This document shows, one piece after another, positions 6,057 to 12,542 of a stretch of 16,854 bases of DNA. Each line of letters begins with the position of its first letter. Position 1 is the stretch's first letter. The stretch is from positions 1 through 16,854 of the forward strand of contig CAMLEF010000062.1 of assembly GCA_946478675.1 (NCBI GenBank), read 5' to 3'. The stretch comes from an uncultured Flavobacteriales bacterium. GTDB lineage: Bacteria; Bacteroidota; Bacteroidia; Palsa-965. Under the pieces are notes generated by a model that was not told where the DNA came from, did not search any database, and worked only from the letters and a program-made list of their open reading frames with translations. Made by a program: the position numbers and the translations under genes.

Positions 6057-7184
6057 ATGCGAAAACGCAAATACAATCTGCTTCAGCGCATTTTCATCAA
6101 GGCGAACTCCGTCCTCTATACGATGGTCGGGAAGCTTGTTGATGCGTTGACGCGCAAGGGATGGTGGGGCGAATTTCCTTATGAGGTGAAAGGGCATTTC
6201 GGCGATGTGATCCGCGTGGAGCATGCGTACCCGGAAAATTTTCAGCCGGGACAGGAAGCGTTGTTTGATGAATGGAAAAGCTACGATACGTTTCCGCACG
6301 ATTTGTTTTTTGCGAAAGACGCGTGGCTGACGAGCGACGGCGCGGTGCTGAAGAAACGATGGACGTTCATTCGTGCGCTGCCGCACCCGGTCTTCCGGTT
6401 TCAGTTCGGGATGCTGTACAATTGGAAAGTGCGGTTGTTTTACCGGGAATTCAAAACGGATCCGGCGAAAAAATATTTGCTGTTTTACGACAACTGGTCG
6501 TGGAATAATTATTTCCACTGGATCATCGATGCGCTGTGCCGCGCGGAGCTGGTCAGGGAAAATGTGAAGGAGCATTTTACGATCGTGCTGCCGGAAGCTT
6601 CGCCGAAATTCCTGACGGAAACGTTGAAGCTGTATGGCTACACCGACTTCGAATATTTGCCGGAACGTTCGCGCACGCGTATTGCGCAATTGTACGCAAT
6701 GAACTACGCTGCGTGGAGCGGACAGCAGCACCCGGTGATCCTGCGGCGCATGGTGGAATTCGTGAAGTCGAAAACGATTGCTGATGTTATTCCGGAGAAG
6801 AAGCGCCGCATTTACGTGAGCCGCGCGAAACAATTCTCACGCCGCGTGGAAAACGAAACTGAAGTGGAGACGGTGCTGCAATCGTTCGGCTTTGAAACGA
6901 TCTATTGGGAAGGAATGCCGTTTGCCGAACAGGTGCGCACGATGCAAAGCGCGGAAATCTTCGTGACGAGCCACGGCGCCAACATGACGAATTTGATTTT
7001 CCTGCCGAACGGTGCGAAGATCCTCGAGCTGATAAACGACCGCAAACCGAACTTCTGTTACTGGTCGGTGGCGGATTCGCTGGGGCTCGATTATTATTAC
7101 CAACTCTGCGCAATCGGCGCGGCGGATCATGTGCGGGTGGAAGTGGAAGTGCTGAAGAAAAACCTGCAGCAATTGACAAAATAA
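6057..7184 (+). CDS. Glycosyltransferase family 61 (DUF563-type) protein
   Basis: 375 residues from the ATG at 6057 (MRKRKYNLLQ). The frame is open upstream, but that DNA is tandem repeats. The GT61/DUF563 signature is clear: NNYFHWIIDALCRAEL (150 onward), RRIYVSRAKQFSRRVENE, and SHGANMTNLIFLPNGAKILE (305 onward), where the SHGA(N) motif marks the nucleotide-sugar site. No membrane segment is obvious. The basic N-terminus may make it peripheral to the membrane. Family members transfer pentoses or hexoses to glycans. In bacteria they occur in capsule, exopolysaccharide or LPS pathways. No other glycan gene is adjacent, so the acceptor is unknown. A hairpin repeat begins 2 bp after its stop. 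Confidence 0.85.
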   Translation: MRKRKYNLLQRIFIKANSVLYTMVGKLVDALTRKGWWGEFPYEVKGHFGDVIRVEHAYPENFQPGQEALFDEWKSYDTFPHDLFFAKDAWLTSDGAVLKKRWTFIRALPHPVFRFQFGMLYNWKVRLFYREFKTDPAKKYLLFYDNWSWNNYFHWIIDALCRAELVRENVKEHFTIVLPEASPKFLTETLKLYGYTDFEYLPERSRTRIAQLYAMNYAAWSGQQHPVILRRMVEFVKSKTIADVIPEKKRRIYVSRAKQFSRRVENETEVETVLQSFGFETIYWEGMPFAEQVRTMQSAEIFVTSHGANMTNLIFLPNGAKILELINDRKPNFCYWSVADSLGLDYYYQLCAIGAADHVRVEVEVLKKNLQQLTK

Positions 7185-7185
7185 A

Positions 7186-7245
7186 TTCGCCGCAGAGACG
7201 CTGAGGACGCAGAGGTCTCCGCGGTCTCTGTGCCTCTGCGGCGAA
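7186..7245. repeat. Hairpin repeat with ~8-bp units between convergent genes
   Basis: A perfect 12-bp inverted repeat (7186-7197 TTCGCCGCAGAG and 7234-7245 CTCTGCGGCGAA) encloses further partly paired sequence. The arms are built from a CGCAGAGA-like unit repeated in tandem. It begins 2 bp after the GT61 stop and ends 7 bp before the convergent VOC gene's stop, filling the gap. It may act as a bidirectional terminator, although the T tracts are weak. It resembles in design the elements at 10939-11019 and 12455-12535, but its unit sequence differs. Confidence 0.75.
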
Positions 7246-7251
7246 ATCCAT

Positions 7252-7650
7252 TTATTTCATTTTGCTCTTATCCATGTGGAGCACGTTCCAGCGGTGGCCG
7301 TCGATGTCGGTGAAGCCGCAGCCGTACATCCAGCCCTGGTTCCAGCCGGGTTTTCCGAAGACTTTTCCGCCGGCGGCTTCCGCGTTTTTAGCGAAGGCGT
7401 CGACTTCTTCGGGGCTTTGCGCGTCGAAGGAGATCATCGTTTCGTTGCCGTAATCGACGCTGGTGACGCCGGAGAAACTTTTGAAGAGCTCTTCGCTGCA
7501 GAACATGACGTTGGTGTCGCCGATCTTCGTACCCTGCATGGGGCTTTGCGCGTCGAAACGGTCCATGAAGGTGAAGCCGAGCGCTTCGAAGAATTTTTTG
7601 GTTTGCAGAACGTCCTTGCAGGGAAGGTTCAGCCAGAGTTCTTTTACCAT
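7252..7650 (-). CDS. VOC-superfamily (glyoxalase/bleomycin-resistance-like) protein
   Basis: 132 residues with one vicinal-oxygen-chelate domain. It has the N-terminal LWLNLPCKDVLQTKKFFEAL half-motif typical of VOC modules, a central MISFDAQSPEEVDAFAKNAEAAGGKV helix-strand unit, and the C-terminal YGCGFTDIDGHRWNVLHMD ending. Members bind a metal and act in resistance, glyoxal detoxification or dioxygenation. This subgroup (lactoylglutathione-lyase-like) has no assigned substrate. The start is the ATG at 7650. It appears to be a single-gene transcript, since 199 bp of repeat-rich DNA precede it. It differs from the PhnB-like VOC protein at 8255-8674. Confidence 0.85.
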   Translation of the reverse strand: MVKELWLNLPCKDVLQTKKFFEALGFTFMDRFDAQSPMQGTKIGDTNVMFCSEELFKSFSGVTSVDYGNETMISFDAQSPEEVDAFAKNAEAAGGKVFGKPGWNQGWMYGCGFTDIDGHRWNVLHMDKSKMK

Positions 7651-7697
7651 GATTTAGAATGTATGATGTTTGGTGCTATGGAGAAATTGTTGCTTTT

Positions 7698-7715
7698 AAC
7701 CACGGAGACACGGAG
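7698..7715. repeat. Half copy of the CACGGAGA hairpin element
   Basis: Eighteen bases are identical to the outer part of the arms of the 81-bp element at 12455-12535 (AACCACGGAGACACGGAG). The matching right arm and the loop are absent. The copy ends beside the 8-bp palindrome CTAGCTAG (7719-7726), where a different repeat element begins. It looks like a truncated copy. Confidence 0.65.
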
Positions 7716-7724
7716 TTTCTAGCT

Positions 7725-7806
7725 AGCCCCGATAGGAGCGGAAAGCCCGGACGAAGGAGGACTTGCAGCGGATAGCGCCCGCCTGAATGACACAGTCGGG
7801 CAGGGG
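7725..7806. repeat. Structured intergenic element of unknown function
   Basis: This is a non-coding GC-rich block. It begins AGCCCCGATAGGAGCGGAAA (7725-7744) and ends with TTGCAGCGGATAGCG (7763-7777). A hairpin follows: GCCCG-c-CTG (7777-7785) pairs with CAG-t-CGGGC (7793-7801). From memory, the pattern CCCCGATAG..GCGGAAA...CAGCGGATAGCG recurs in intergenic regions of other Bacteroidota, but I know of no assigned function. It fills most of the gap between the two VOC/DoxX gene groups. The remainder (7807-7849) shows nothing further. Confidence 0.5.
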
Positions 7807-7849
7807 ACTGTTGGCTCCATGAAATTGCGTACGCTGCTGCTTCTGAAAA

Positions 7850-8251
7850 TTACGCGGCAGCGAATTGTACGGTTTCGTTTTTTGCTTTCGCGTTTTGCAG
7901 TCGATGCCAGCAAAGGTAAGAGACGACCAGCACGGCGAGCACGACGAGCGGGAAGAGCGACTGTGCGCCGAAACCATCGACGGCGGTGTGCGAGACGAAG
8001 GCGCTGATGAAGGCGATCGTAAAACCGAAGTACGCCCATTCTTTGAAACGTCCTTTGACGAACGGCAGGATGAGAGCGAGCGCGCCGATGACTTTGAAAA
8101 CGGTGAGCAGGTTGCGGAAATAATCGGGATAGCCGAGGTGCGCGATGCCTTGTTTTGCAAGTTCTGTATTCGAGGTGAGCGCGGGCATGACGCCGTCAAA
8201 CAAAAAGATGAGCGTGGTCGTAACCCAATAGGTGATCTTGATTGCTTTCAT
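7850..8251 (-). CDS. DoxX-like integral membrane protein
   Basis: 133 residues with four predicted membrane helices (about 6-24, 48-65, 72-90, 98-115). The DoxX-like fold is indicated by FLFDGVMPAL in helix 1, LGYPDYFRNLLTVFKVIGALALILP around helix 2, and KEWAYFGFTIAFISAFVSHTAVDG in helix 3. It is probably in the inner membrane. Biochemistry for this family is sparse; relatives are linked to redox or thiol stress. It starts 3 bp after the stop of the PhnB-like VOC gene, so the two form an operon. The operon diverges from a GlxA-type regulator, which probably controls it. Confidence 0.85.
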   Translation of the reverse strand: MKAIKITYWVTTTLIFLFDGVMPALTSNTELAKQGIAHLGYPDYFRNLLTVFKVIGALALILPFVKGRFKEWAYFGFTIAFISAFVSHTAVDGFGAQSLFPLVVLAVLVVSYLCWHRLQNAKAKNETVQFAAA

Positions 8252-8254
8252 GGT

Positions 8255-8674
8255 TTAGCGGTTTTGTGATGTTTGAAAATGAAGAAGCCATTGATTGCCG
8301 AAACGGTCGGTGAAGTCGCCGAAGAGCGCGCCCCAGAACGTGTGCTCGAGCGGATGTGTTTTTTCTCCGCCTTCGGATAATTTTTCATAGAGCGAGCGGA
8401 TCTGTTCTTCGCTGTCGCAGTCGAGCATGAGGGAAACGGCGTTGCCCTTGATGAGGCCTTTGTCGGGTGTCATGTCGGAAGCCATGAGCGACAAATTTCC
8501 ATTGGTGAGCGTGGAATGCAGGATGTAGTTTTTGACGTGCTCCGGCATTTTGTCGGCCATGGGTGATTCGCCGATGGCCTGGAAAAACAGCTCGCCGCCG
8601 AGGCATTGCTGGTAGAAGTTCATTGCTTCGCGGCAATTGCCGTTGAAGGTGAGGTAGGTGGTGATGGATGCCAT
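8255..8674 (-). CDS. PhnB-like VOC-family protein
   Basis: 139 residues from the ATG at 8674 (MASITTYLTFNGNCREAMNF). An upstream in-frame start would add 13 residues overlapping the promoter. The PhnB / 3-demethylubiquinone-methyltransferase-like VOC subfamily is recognisable from YLTFNGNCREAMNFYQQCLGG, a central MASDMTPDKGL..GNAVSLMLDC section, and the C-terminal FWGALFGDFTDRFGNQWLLH motif. These small dimeric proteins have no confirmed reaction in most genomes. It is the first gene of a two-gene operon with the DoxX-like protein. The perfect -7 element at 8707-8714 gives a leader of about 26 nt. Confidence 0.85.
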   Translation of the reverse strand: MASITTYLTFNGNCREAMNFYQQCLGGELFFQAIGESPMADKMPEHVKNYILHSTLTNGNLSLMASDMTPDKGLIKGNAVSLMLDCDSEEQIRSLYEKLSEGGEKTHPLEHTFWGALFGDFTDRFGNQWLLHFQTSQNR

Positions 8675-8706
8675 GCGATTTGATTTTTTTGAGCGGATCA
8701 ACACTG

Positions 8707-8714
8707 CAAACATA
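8707..8714 (-). promoter_or_regulatory. -7 element of the VOC-DoxX operon promoter
   Basis: The minus strand reads TATGTTTG, a perfect TAnnTTTG match, 33 bp upstream of the VOC ATG. No TTG occurs 19-21 bp upstream, where the sequence is G+C-rich. That suggests a weak promoter needing an activator. The direct repeats at 8742-8774 would sit about 42-74 bp upstream of its start site. Confidence 0.5.
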
Positions 8715-8741
8715 GAGCGGCGATTTTCCCCCGGCGCTGTG

Positions 8742-8774
8742 TGATTCCGTCAATCGCGGGTGTTGATTGCGTCA
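8742..8774. promoter_or_regulatory. Direct-repeat operator candidate for the GlxA-type regulator
   Basis: TGATTCCGTCA (8742-8752) and TGATTGCGTCA (8764-8774) are 11-bp direct repeats with one mismatch and a 22-bp period, about two helical turns. AraC-family proteins commonly bind such tandem half-sites. The second copy overlaps the TTG of the regulator's own promoter. The pair also lies at activating distance from the divergent VOC-DoxX promoter. This fits autoregulation plus activation of the operon, which is inference. Confidence 0.55.
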
Positions 8775-8793
8775 GGCGGCTGATGTACTTTTG
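8763..8793 (+). promoter_or_regulatory. Bacteroidota-type promoter of the glxA-like regulator gene
   Basis: TTG (8763-8765), a 20-bp spacer and TACTTTTG (8786-8793) match the Bacteroidota -33/-7 consensus perfectly. Transcription should begin near 8799, giving a leader of about 17 nt before the ATG at 8816. Confidence 0.7.
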
Positions 8794-8815
8794 AAACAGA
8801 AACGAATCCGCTCTC

Positions 8816-9796
8816 ATGAAAAACGTCGCTATCCTCGTGCCGGAATCTTCCGTGATGCAAGCCATCGCTGATCCGCGTTATCTCTTTACGGCAGTGAATC
8901 AATTTCTCACTGCTTCGGGAAAGCAGCCGCTGTTCAATGTGCAGCTCGTAGGCGCTACGAAGGAAGTGAAACTGGCGGACGGTGTGTTCACCGTGACGAC
9001 GGACAAGCGTCTCGACGAAGTGGCGCAATCGGATCTCGTGGTGGTGCCTGCGCTGTTCGGCGATATGCAGCAGGCGATCAAAGCGAACGAAGCGCTGAAG
9101 CCGTGGATCGTGGAGCAGTATCGGCGCGGTGCGGAAGTGGCGTCGCTTTGTGTGGGCGCTTTTTTGCTTGCGTCGACGGGATTGCTCGACGGGAAAAAAT
9201 GCTCGACGCATTGGGGCTTCACGAATGAATTCCGTCAATTGTTTCCGCTGGTGGAAGTGGTCGACGGCAGCATCGTGACGGAAGAGAGCCGTGTGTATTC
9301 GAGCGGCGGCGCGAATTCGTACTGGAATTTATTGCTGCATCTCGTCGAGAAATACACGGACCGTGAAACGGCGATCCTCGCTTCGAAATATTTTGCGGTT
9401 GACATTGACCGCGACAGCCAGGCGGCGTTTGCGATGTTCAAAGGACAGAAGGAACATTCGGATGAGCTCGTCCGCAAAGCGCAGGAATACATCGAAGCGA
9501 ATTTCCAGGAGAAGTTTACGGTAGAGCAGCTCGCCGATATGTTCGCGGTTGGCCGCAGGAGCTTTGAGCGTCGTTTCCGTCATGCGACGAGTAATTCCGT
9601 GGTGGAATATATTCAGCGCGTGAAGATCGAAGCGGCGAAACGAAGCTTCGAGTCGAGCCGGAAAAATATTTCGGAAGTGATGTTCGACGTCGGCTACACG
9701 GATACGAAAGCGTTCCGCGTGGTGTTCAGGAGAATTACGGGGTTGACGCCGATCGAGTATCGCAACAAATACAACAAGCTGGCGGCAGTGAATTAA
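8816..9796 (+). CDS. GlxA-family transcriptional regulator (DJ-1/PfpI + AraC HTH)
   Basis: 326 residues. Residues 3 to about 190 form a DJ-1/PfpI class I glutamine-amidotransferase-like domain. It includes LVVVPALFGD, and the elbow ASLCVGAFLLASTGLLDGKK places Cys112 at the nucleophile position. Residues about 222-320 are the two-helix-turn-helix AraC domain: FTVEQLADMFAVGRRSFERRF and the second motif NISEVMFDVGYTDTKAFRVVFRRITGLTPIEYR. The first domain is assumed to sense a small molecule and is rarely catalytic in this family. The gene diverges from the VOC-DoxX operon and shares with it the direct-repeat operator candidate. It has a consensus promoter. Its TAA overlaps the stop of the convergent gene in TTAA (9793-9796). 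Confidence 0.9.
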   Translation: MKNVAILVPESSVMQAIADPRYLFTAVNQFLTASGKQPLFNVQLVGATKEVKLADGVFTVTTDKRLDEVAQSDLVVVPALFGDMQQAIKANEALKPWIVEQYRRGAEVASLCVGAFLLASTGLLDGKKCSTHWGFTNEFRQLFPLVEVVDGSIVTEESRVYSSGGANSYWNLLLHLVEKYTDRETAILASKYFAVDIDRDSQAAFAMFKGQKEHSDELVRKAQEYIEANFQEKFTVEQLADMFAVGRRSFERRFRHATSNSVVEYIQRVKIEAAKRSFESSRKNISEVMFDVGYTDTKAFRVVFRRITGLTPIEYRNKYNKLAAVN

Positions 9797-10338
9797 GCGC
9801 GGTTCGCTAATGCTGGCAGTGTTGCTTTCCCGTTTATTTCTTTGAACAGCCGGATGTAGGCTTCTTTGAATTTTTGTTCGGCCTTTTCCGGGAAACGATA
9901 GCCTTTCGGCCCGACGTAGATCTGGGCTTTTTTGGTGTCTCTGGTGATATTTCTTGTGTTGTTGTATTCGACCAGCCAGGCGTCGTAATGCTCCACTAAT
10001 GCGTTGGCTTCCGTCAGCAGATCGGGAGGAATGTGATGGCCGTTTTCGAGAATGATGTCCCGTATCTTTTTGTTGGACGCGTAAATGATCTCGTCTTCAA
10101 AGTATTTATCGAACTCCTCCAGCCGGTCGTAGGCGTGGAATGCTTTTGACGTCCGGTTCAGATGAACATACACCTGCCCCAGTAAGGCTGCTGTTTCTTT
10201 TTTCCATTCGAGTCGCGCCGCTTCGACCCGCTCTTTACGGTTAAGAAAAAAGGTGACGATCGCGGACATTATACCGGCGATCAGCGCGCTCTCGAAAAGC
10301 GATTTTGCATCAATGGAAAACAGGGAACCTTCCGGCAT
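9793..10338 (-). CDS. Membrane-anchored protein of unknown function
   Basis: 181 residues from the ATG at 10338. A TTG at 10362 would add eight residues. One membrane segment (about 16-33, around ALIAGIMSAIVTFFL) is followed by a basic stretch (NRKERVEAARLEWKKE) and a long, mostly helical, charged domain probably in the cytoplasm. I recognise no family. The layout, an N-terminal anchor followed by an amphipathic helical bundle, resembles many small proteins that accompany membrane proteins. It follows the DUF6766-like gene by 66 bp on the same strand, so the two may be co-transcribed. It converges with the GlxA-type regulator, sharing TTAA at the stops. Confidence 0.7.
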   Translation of the reverse strand: MPEGSLFSIDAKSLFESALIAGIMSAIVTFFLNRKERVEAARLEWKKETAALLGQVYVHLNRTSKAFHAYDRLEEFDKYFEDEIIYASNKKIRDIILENGHHIPPDLLTEANALVEHYDAWLVEYNNTRNITRDTKKAQIYVGPKGYRFPEKAEQKFKEAYIRLFKEINGKATLPALANRA

Positions 10339-10404
10339 TTGACAGGGCGTTGTTTCCTGCAATTTAGGAATTACCGGAAAAGGGAACCGGATGCTGCTTC
10401 GTGA

Positions 10405-10779
10405 TTAATCCTTCGGATATTTTTCTTCCAGCGAGCGGATGATCGCTTCTGCTTTTTCCGGGTCGATTTTTCGCAGCAGGTAATCCAGCTTGGCTTCTTT
10501 GCGGTCGTCGCCTTCTTTCGAGGATGGTGAGCCGGTGTACCAGAGGAAGCTGAGGCCGACGATCTGCCAGATGAGCTGCAGGAATTCCGATTGCCAATTT
10601 TCCATCGTGTCGCGCATCGTTTGTACGAAATAATCATTGAACTGCGCGACGGTGTGGTGTTCGGCGGCATCCTGTTTAAACGCGTGCCAGCTGAAGGCCC
10701 AATGCGCGCCGAGCGAGAGGAGGAACAAGCCCATCGTCACCCAGAAGTAAGCTTTGCGTTTCCAGACAGACATTTTCAT
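10405..10779 (-). CDS. DUF6766-like small membrane protein
   Basis: 124 residues from the ATG at 10779. A GTG at 10797 would add six. Two membrane segments frame a polar loop: KRKAYFWVTMGLFLLSLGAHWAF near the N-terminus and FLQLIWQIVGLSFLWYTGSP. Between them lies an ENWQSEF stretch, and after them KEGDDRKEAKLDYLLRKIDP. This ENWQSEFLQLIWQ..SxxSKEGDDRKE pattern is what I recall for the DUF6766 family. Its function is unknown. An 8-bp inverted repeat includes the start codon. The downstream gene on the same strand may be in the same transcript. Confidence 0.75.
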   Translation of the reverse strand: MKMSVWKRKAYFWVTMGLFLLSLGAHWAFSWHAFKQDAAEHHTVAQFNDYFVQTMRDTMENWQSEFLQLIWQIVGLSFLWYTGSPSSKEGDDRKEAKLDYLLRKIDPEKAEAIIRSLEEKYPKD

Positions 10780-10801
10780 CGTGAGGAAATTTTTCACGAT
10801 G
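10777..10801. promoter_or_regulatory. Inverted repeat covering the DUF6766-like start codon
   Basis: CATCGTGA (10777-10784) and TCACGATG (10794-10801) form a perfect 8-bp inverted repeat with a 9-nt AT-rich spacer. One arm contains the ATG start codon on the minus strand. It could be an operator or a translation-occluding hairpin. A chance palindrome cannot be excluded. Confidence 0.35.
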
Positions 10802-10938
10802 AGGTTTCAACTTCGTTGCCAAACGGGGACAGGCGGCAGAATTACAATGAGAATCTACGTGGAATGCTACAGGGGAATTTTTTCTTCCGTGGAAATGCGG
10901 AAACGAAAAGGGGAAATTCTGCTGCTACTGGAAAAATG

Positions 10939-11019
10939 AACCACGGAGACACGGGGACACGGAGTTCTCGATACGCTCCGCTACTCGAACTGACCCCGTG
11001 CCCCCGTGTCTCCGTGGTT
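10939..11019. repeat. 81-bp hairpin repeat, copy 1
   Basis: Arms of 26 bp (10939-10964 and 10994-11019) pair with two mismatches around a 29-nt loop (10965-10993). The left arm reads as three octamers: CACGGAGA, CACGGGGA, CACGGAGT. The loop equals the reverse complement of the loop at 12481-12509 except for one base. It ends 15 bp before the stop of the minus-strand GyrI-like gene. The rest of the 255-bp gap (10802-10938) shows no other feature. Confidence 0.9.
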
Positions 11020-11034
11020 AAACTTTTTACGCGA

Positions 11035-11445
11035 CTACGATTGCAGCCTAACCATGCAGCGGCAATCGTGATCGTCGAGGTACCATTCGACGCAGCAGCC
11101 CTGCGGGTCGAGATCGGGATGTTTCAGCAGTTCTGCGAAGATGCTTTCGAACTGCGCGAAATTTTTCGGGTAATCGTGCAGCGTTTGCGTGATGTAATTG
11201 CCTTTGCGGAGGATGAATTCCGGGAGGCCAAGCTGCTGCAGCTCGCCGGGCGTGGCTTCTTCCGCGGCAGCTTTGTAAATAATCTTCCCGTCGCGGCCGG
11301 GGAAAGAGATGCCGAAGAATTTTCGTTCGCCGGTGAGCGGTGCGAGCGCGTGAATTTTTTCCTGTGCGGCGCCGATGCCCATCGGGAACGAATCGGCTTC
11401 TACGTAGAACACGTGAATGTCGTGATCGAGCTGAAAGTTTTCCAT
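11035..11445 (-). CDS. GyrI-like / effector-binding small protein
   Basis: 136 residues. The start MENFQLDHDIHVFYVEADSFPMGI, the middle ARKFFGIS-like stretch (here GERKFFGISFPGRDGKIIYKAAAEE) and the end DPQGCCVEWYLDDHDCRCMVRL recall small Bacteroidota proteins annotated as transcriptional regulators with a GyrI-like (AraC effector-binding-domain) fold. It has no DNA-binding domain, signal peptide or membrane helix, so it probably binds a small ligand alone in the cytosol. It looks monocistronic. A hairpin repeat lies just downstream and the T9SS cargo gene ends 74 bp upstream. The family assignment is from memory and only moderately secure. Confidence 0.6.
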   Translation of the reverse strand: MENFQLDHDIHVFYVEADSFPMGIGAAQEKIHALAPLTGERKFFGISFPGRDGKIIYKAAAEEATPGELQQLGLPEFILRKGNYITQTLHDYPKNFAQFESIFAELLKHPDLDPQGCCVEWYLDDHDCRCMVRLQS

Positions 11446-11518
11446 GCCGCTAATTTCTATTCGCAGAAACGATAGCGCGCGTGCGGATCACGACAAACTT
11501 CTGTGTAGAATGCGACAG

Positions 11519-12424
11519 TTAATGCGTGACGAGAAATTTCCCGCGTGAAGCATGTTCGCCGGAAAGCAACGTATACTGGTAAACACCGGACGGCAACGTT
11601 GAAGTGGAAATTTCAAAGGAAGAACTGCCGTCGCCGATTTTTTCTTCGCGGATGAGACGACCGAACGCATCATAGATGGCGAACGTTTCGCCGTAGGTCG
11701 GTTGCGCGAGCTGCACGTGCAATTGCTCATTCGCCGGTTGCGGAAAAAGCGTGGCGGAATTATCGATCGATGAATTGGAAATTCCGGTGAGGCTGGTCTG
11801 GCAGGCGTAGGCGTCGATCACGAGCGTATCGCTGCTGTTGCCACCGGTGAGCGAGCGCAATTTCACCCAGCCGTAAAACGTATCCGTCGAAAGGATCACG
11901 CGTACGCCGAGATACGTGGAAGAAGAACCGAACGAGCTCATCGAGCAGTTGTAGCCGAAGTTGGTCGGGCTGCAACAATCGAAACCGCGGCGCGAGAACG
12001 TCAGGACCGTGTCTTTCCACGAATAATAGCGATCGATGTTCGTCATGTACGTGAATGGATTTGCCATCAGCTCGCGATAAGCAAACAGGGAGGAAACGTC
12101 ATTGCCGAAACACGAATCAAAACCAAAATAACACGCCTGGTTCTGACCGAGCGGCTGCACCCAGAGTTTCTCTTCCCGCAAAGCGCTGCCCTGGTCGATG
12201 AACGTAGAACCGAAACGAAAATCATTTACCATGTCGCCGTTCACGTCCACGTCGAAGAGCGTAGTGTCTGTTGCGGCAGTTCCCGGAACGTACAGCGACG
12301 TGTCGGGAATGTCCTGGTAATAATCGTAGGTTCCATATTGGCCGGCGAAAATCTGCTGGCTGTGAAGCGTGGAGTAGAAGAGGGCGAAAACGGAAAGCGC
12401 AAGAATGCGTAAAGAGGTTTTCAT
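11519..12424 (-). CDS. Secreted protein with T9SS type A sorting domain
   Basis: 301 residues. The Sec signal peptide is at about 1-22 (MKTSLRILALSVFALFYSTL..SQQ). The body (about 23-220) includes DVDVNGDMVNDFRF and a YLGVRVI..DTFYGWVKLRSL segment, which is common in Bacteroidota surface proteins of unknown role. It contains several cysteines (CFGFDSCF-like and CCSPTNFGYNC regions) that could form disulfides. The type A sorting domain is at 224-301: LFPQPANEQLHVQL, FAIYDAFGRLIREEK, LPSGVYQYTL and a final GKFLVTH. T9SS exports such cargo across the outer membrane and usually anchors it to the surface. The gene lies 118 bp downstream of the propeller gene, with a hairpin repeat between them. 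Confidence 0.85.
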   Translation of the reverse strand: MKTSLRILALSVFALFYSTLHSQQIFAGQYGTYDYYQDIPDTSLYVPGTAATDTTLFDVDVNGDMVNDFRFGSTFIDQGSALREEKLWVQPLGQNQACYFGFDSCFGNDVSSLFAYRELMANPFTYMTNIDRYYSWKDTVLTFSRRGFDCCSPTNFGYNCSMSSFGSSSTYLGVRVILSTDTFYGWVKLRSLTGGNSSDTLVIDAYACQTSLTGISNSSIDNSATLFPQPANEQLHVQLAQPTYGETFAIYDAFGRLIREEKIGDGSSSFEISTSTLPSGVYQYTLLSGEHASRGKFLVTH

Positions 12425-12454
12425 GATTGGAGTTTGGAATTACAAGATAAGATT

Positions 12455-12535
12455 AACCACGGAGACACGGAGGCACGGGGTCAGTTCGAGTAGCGGAGCG
12501 TACCGAGAACCCCGTGCCTCCGTGTCTCCGTGGTT
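12455..12535. repeat. 81-bp hairpin repeat, copy 2 (opposite orientation)
   Basis: A perfect 26-bp inverted repeat (12455-12480 and 12510-12535) encloses a 29-nt loop. The left arm reads as CACGGAGA, CACGGAGG, CACGGGG. The element is copy 1 in reverse: loop against reverse-complemented loop differs at one of 29 positions. It ends 7 bp before the stop of the minus-strand propeller gene, a position suited to transcript termination or 3'-end protection. Confidence 0.92.
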
Positions 12536-12542
12536 CACTTTT

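Noticed and set aside
10939..12535. The hairpin repeats as a CRISPR array or as ends of a composite transposon
   Set aside because: There are only two distant full copies and no regular spacers. The 1.4 kb between them holds ordinary genes and no transposase, and no target duplication is evident by eye.
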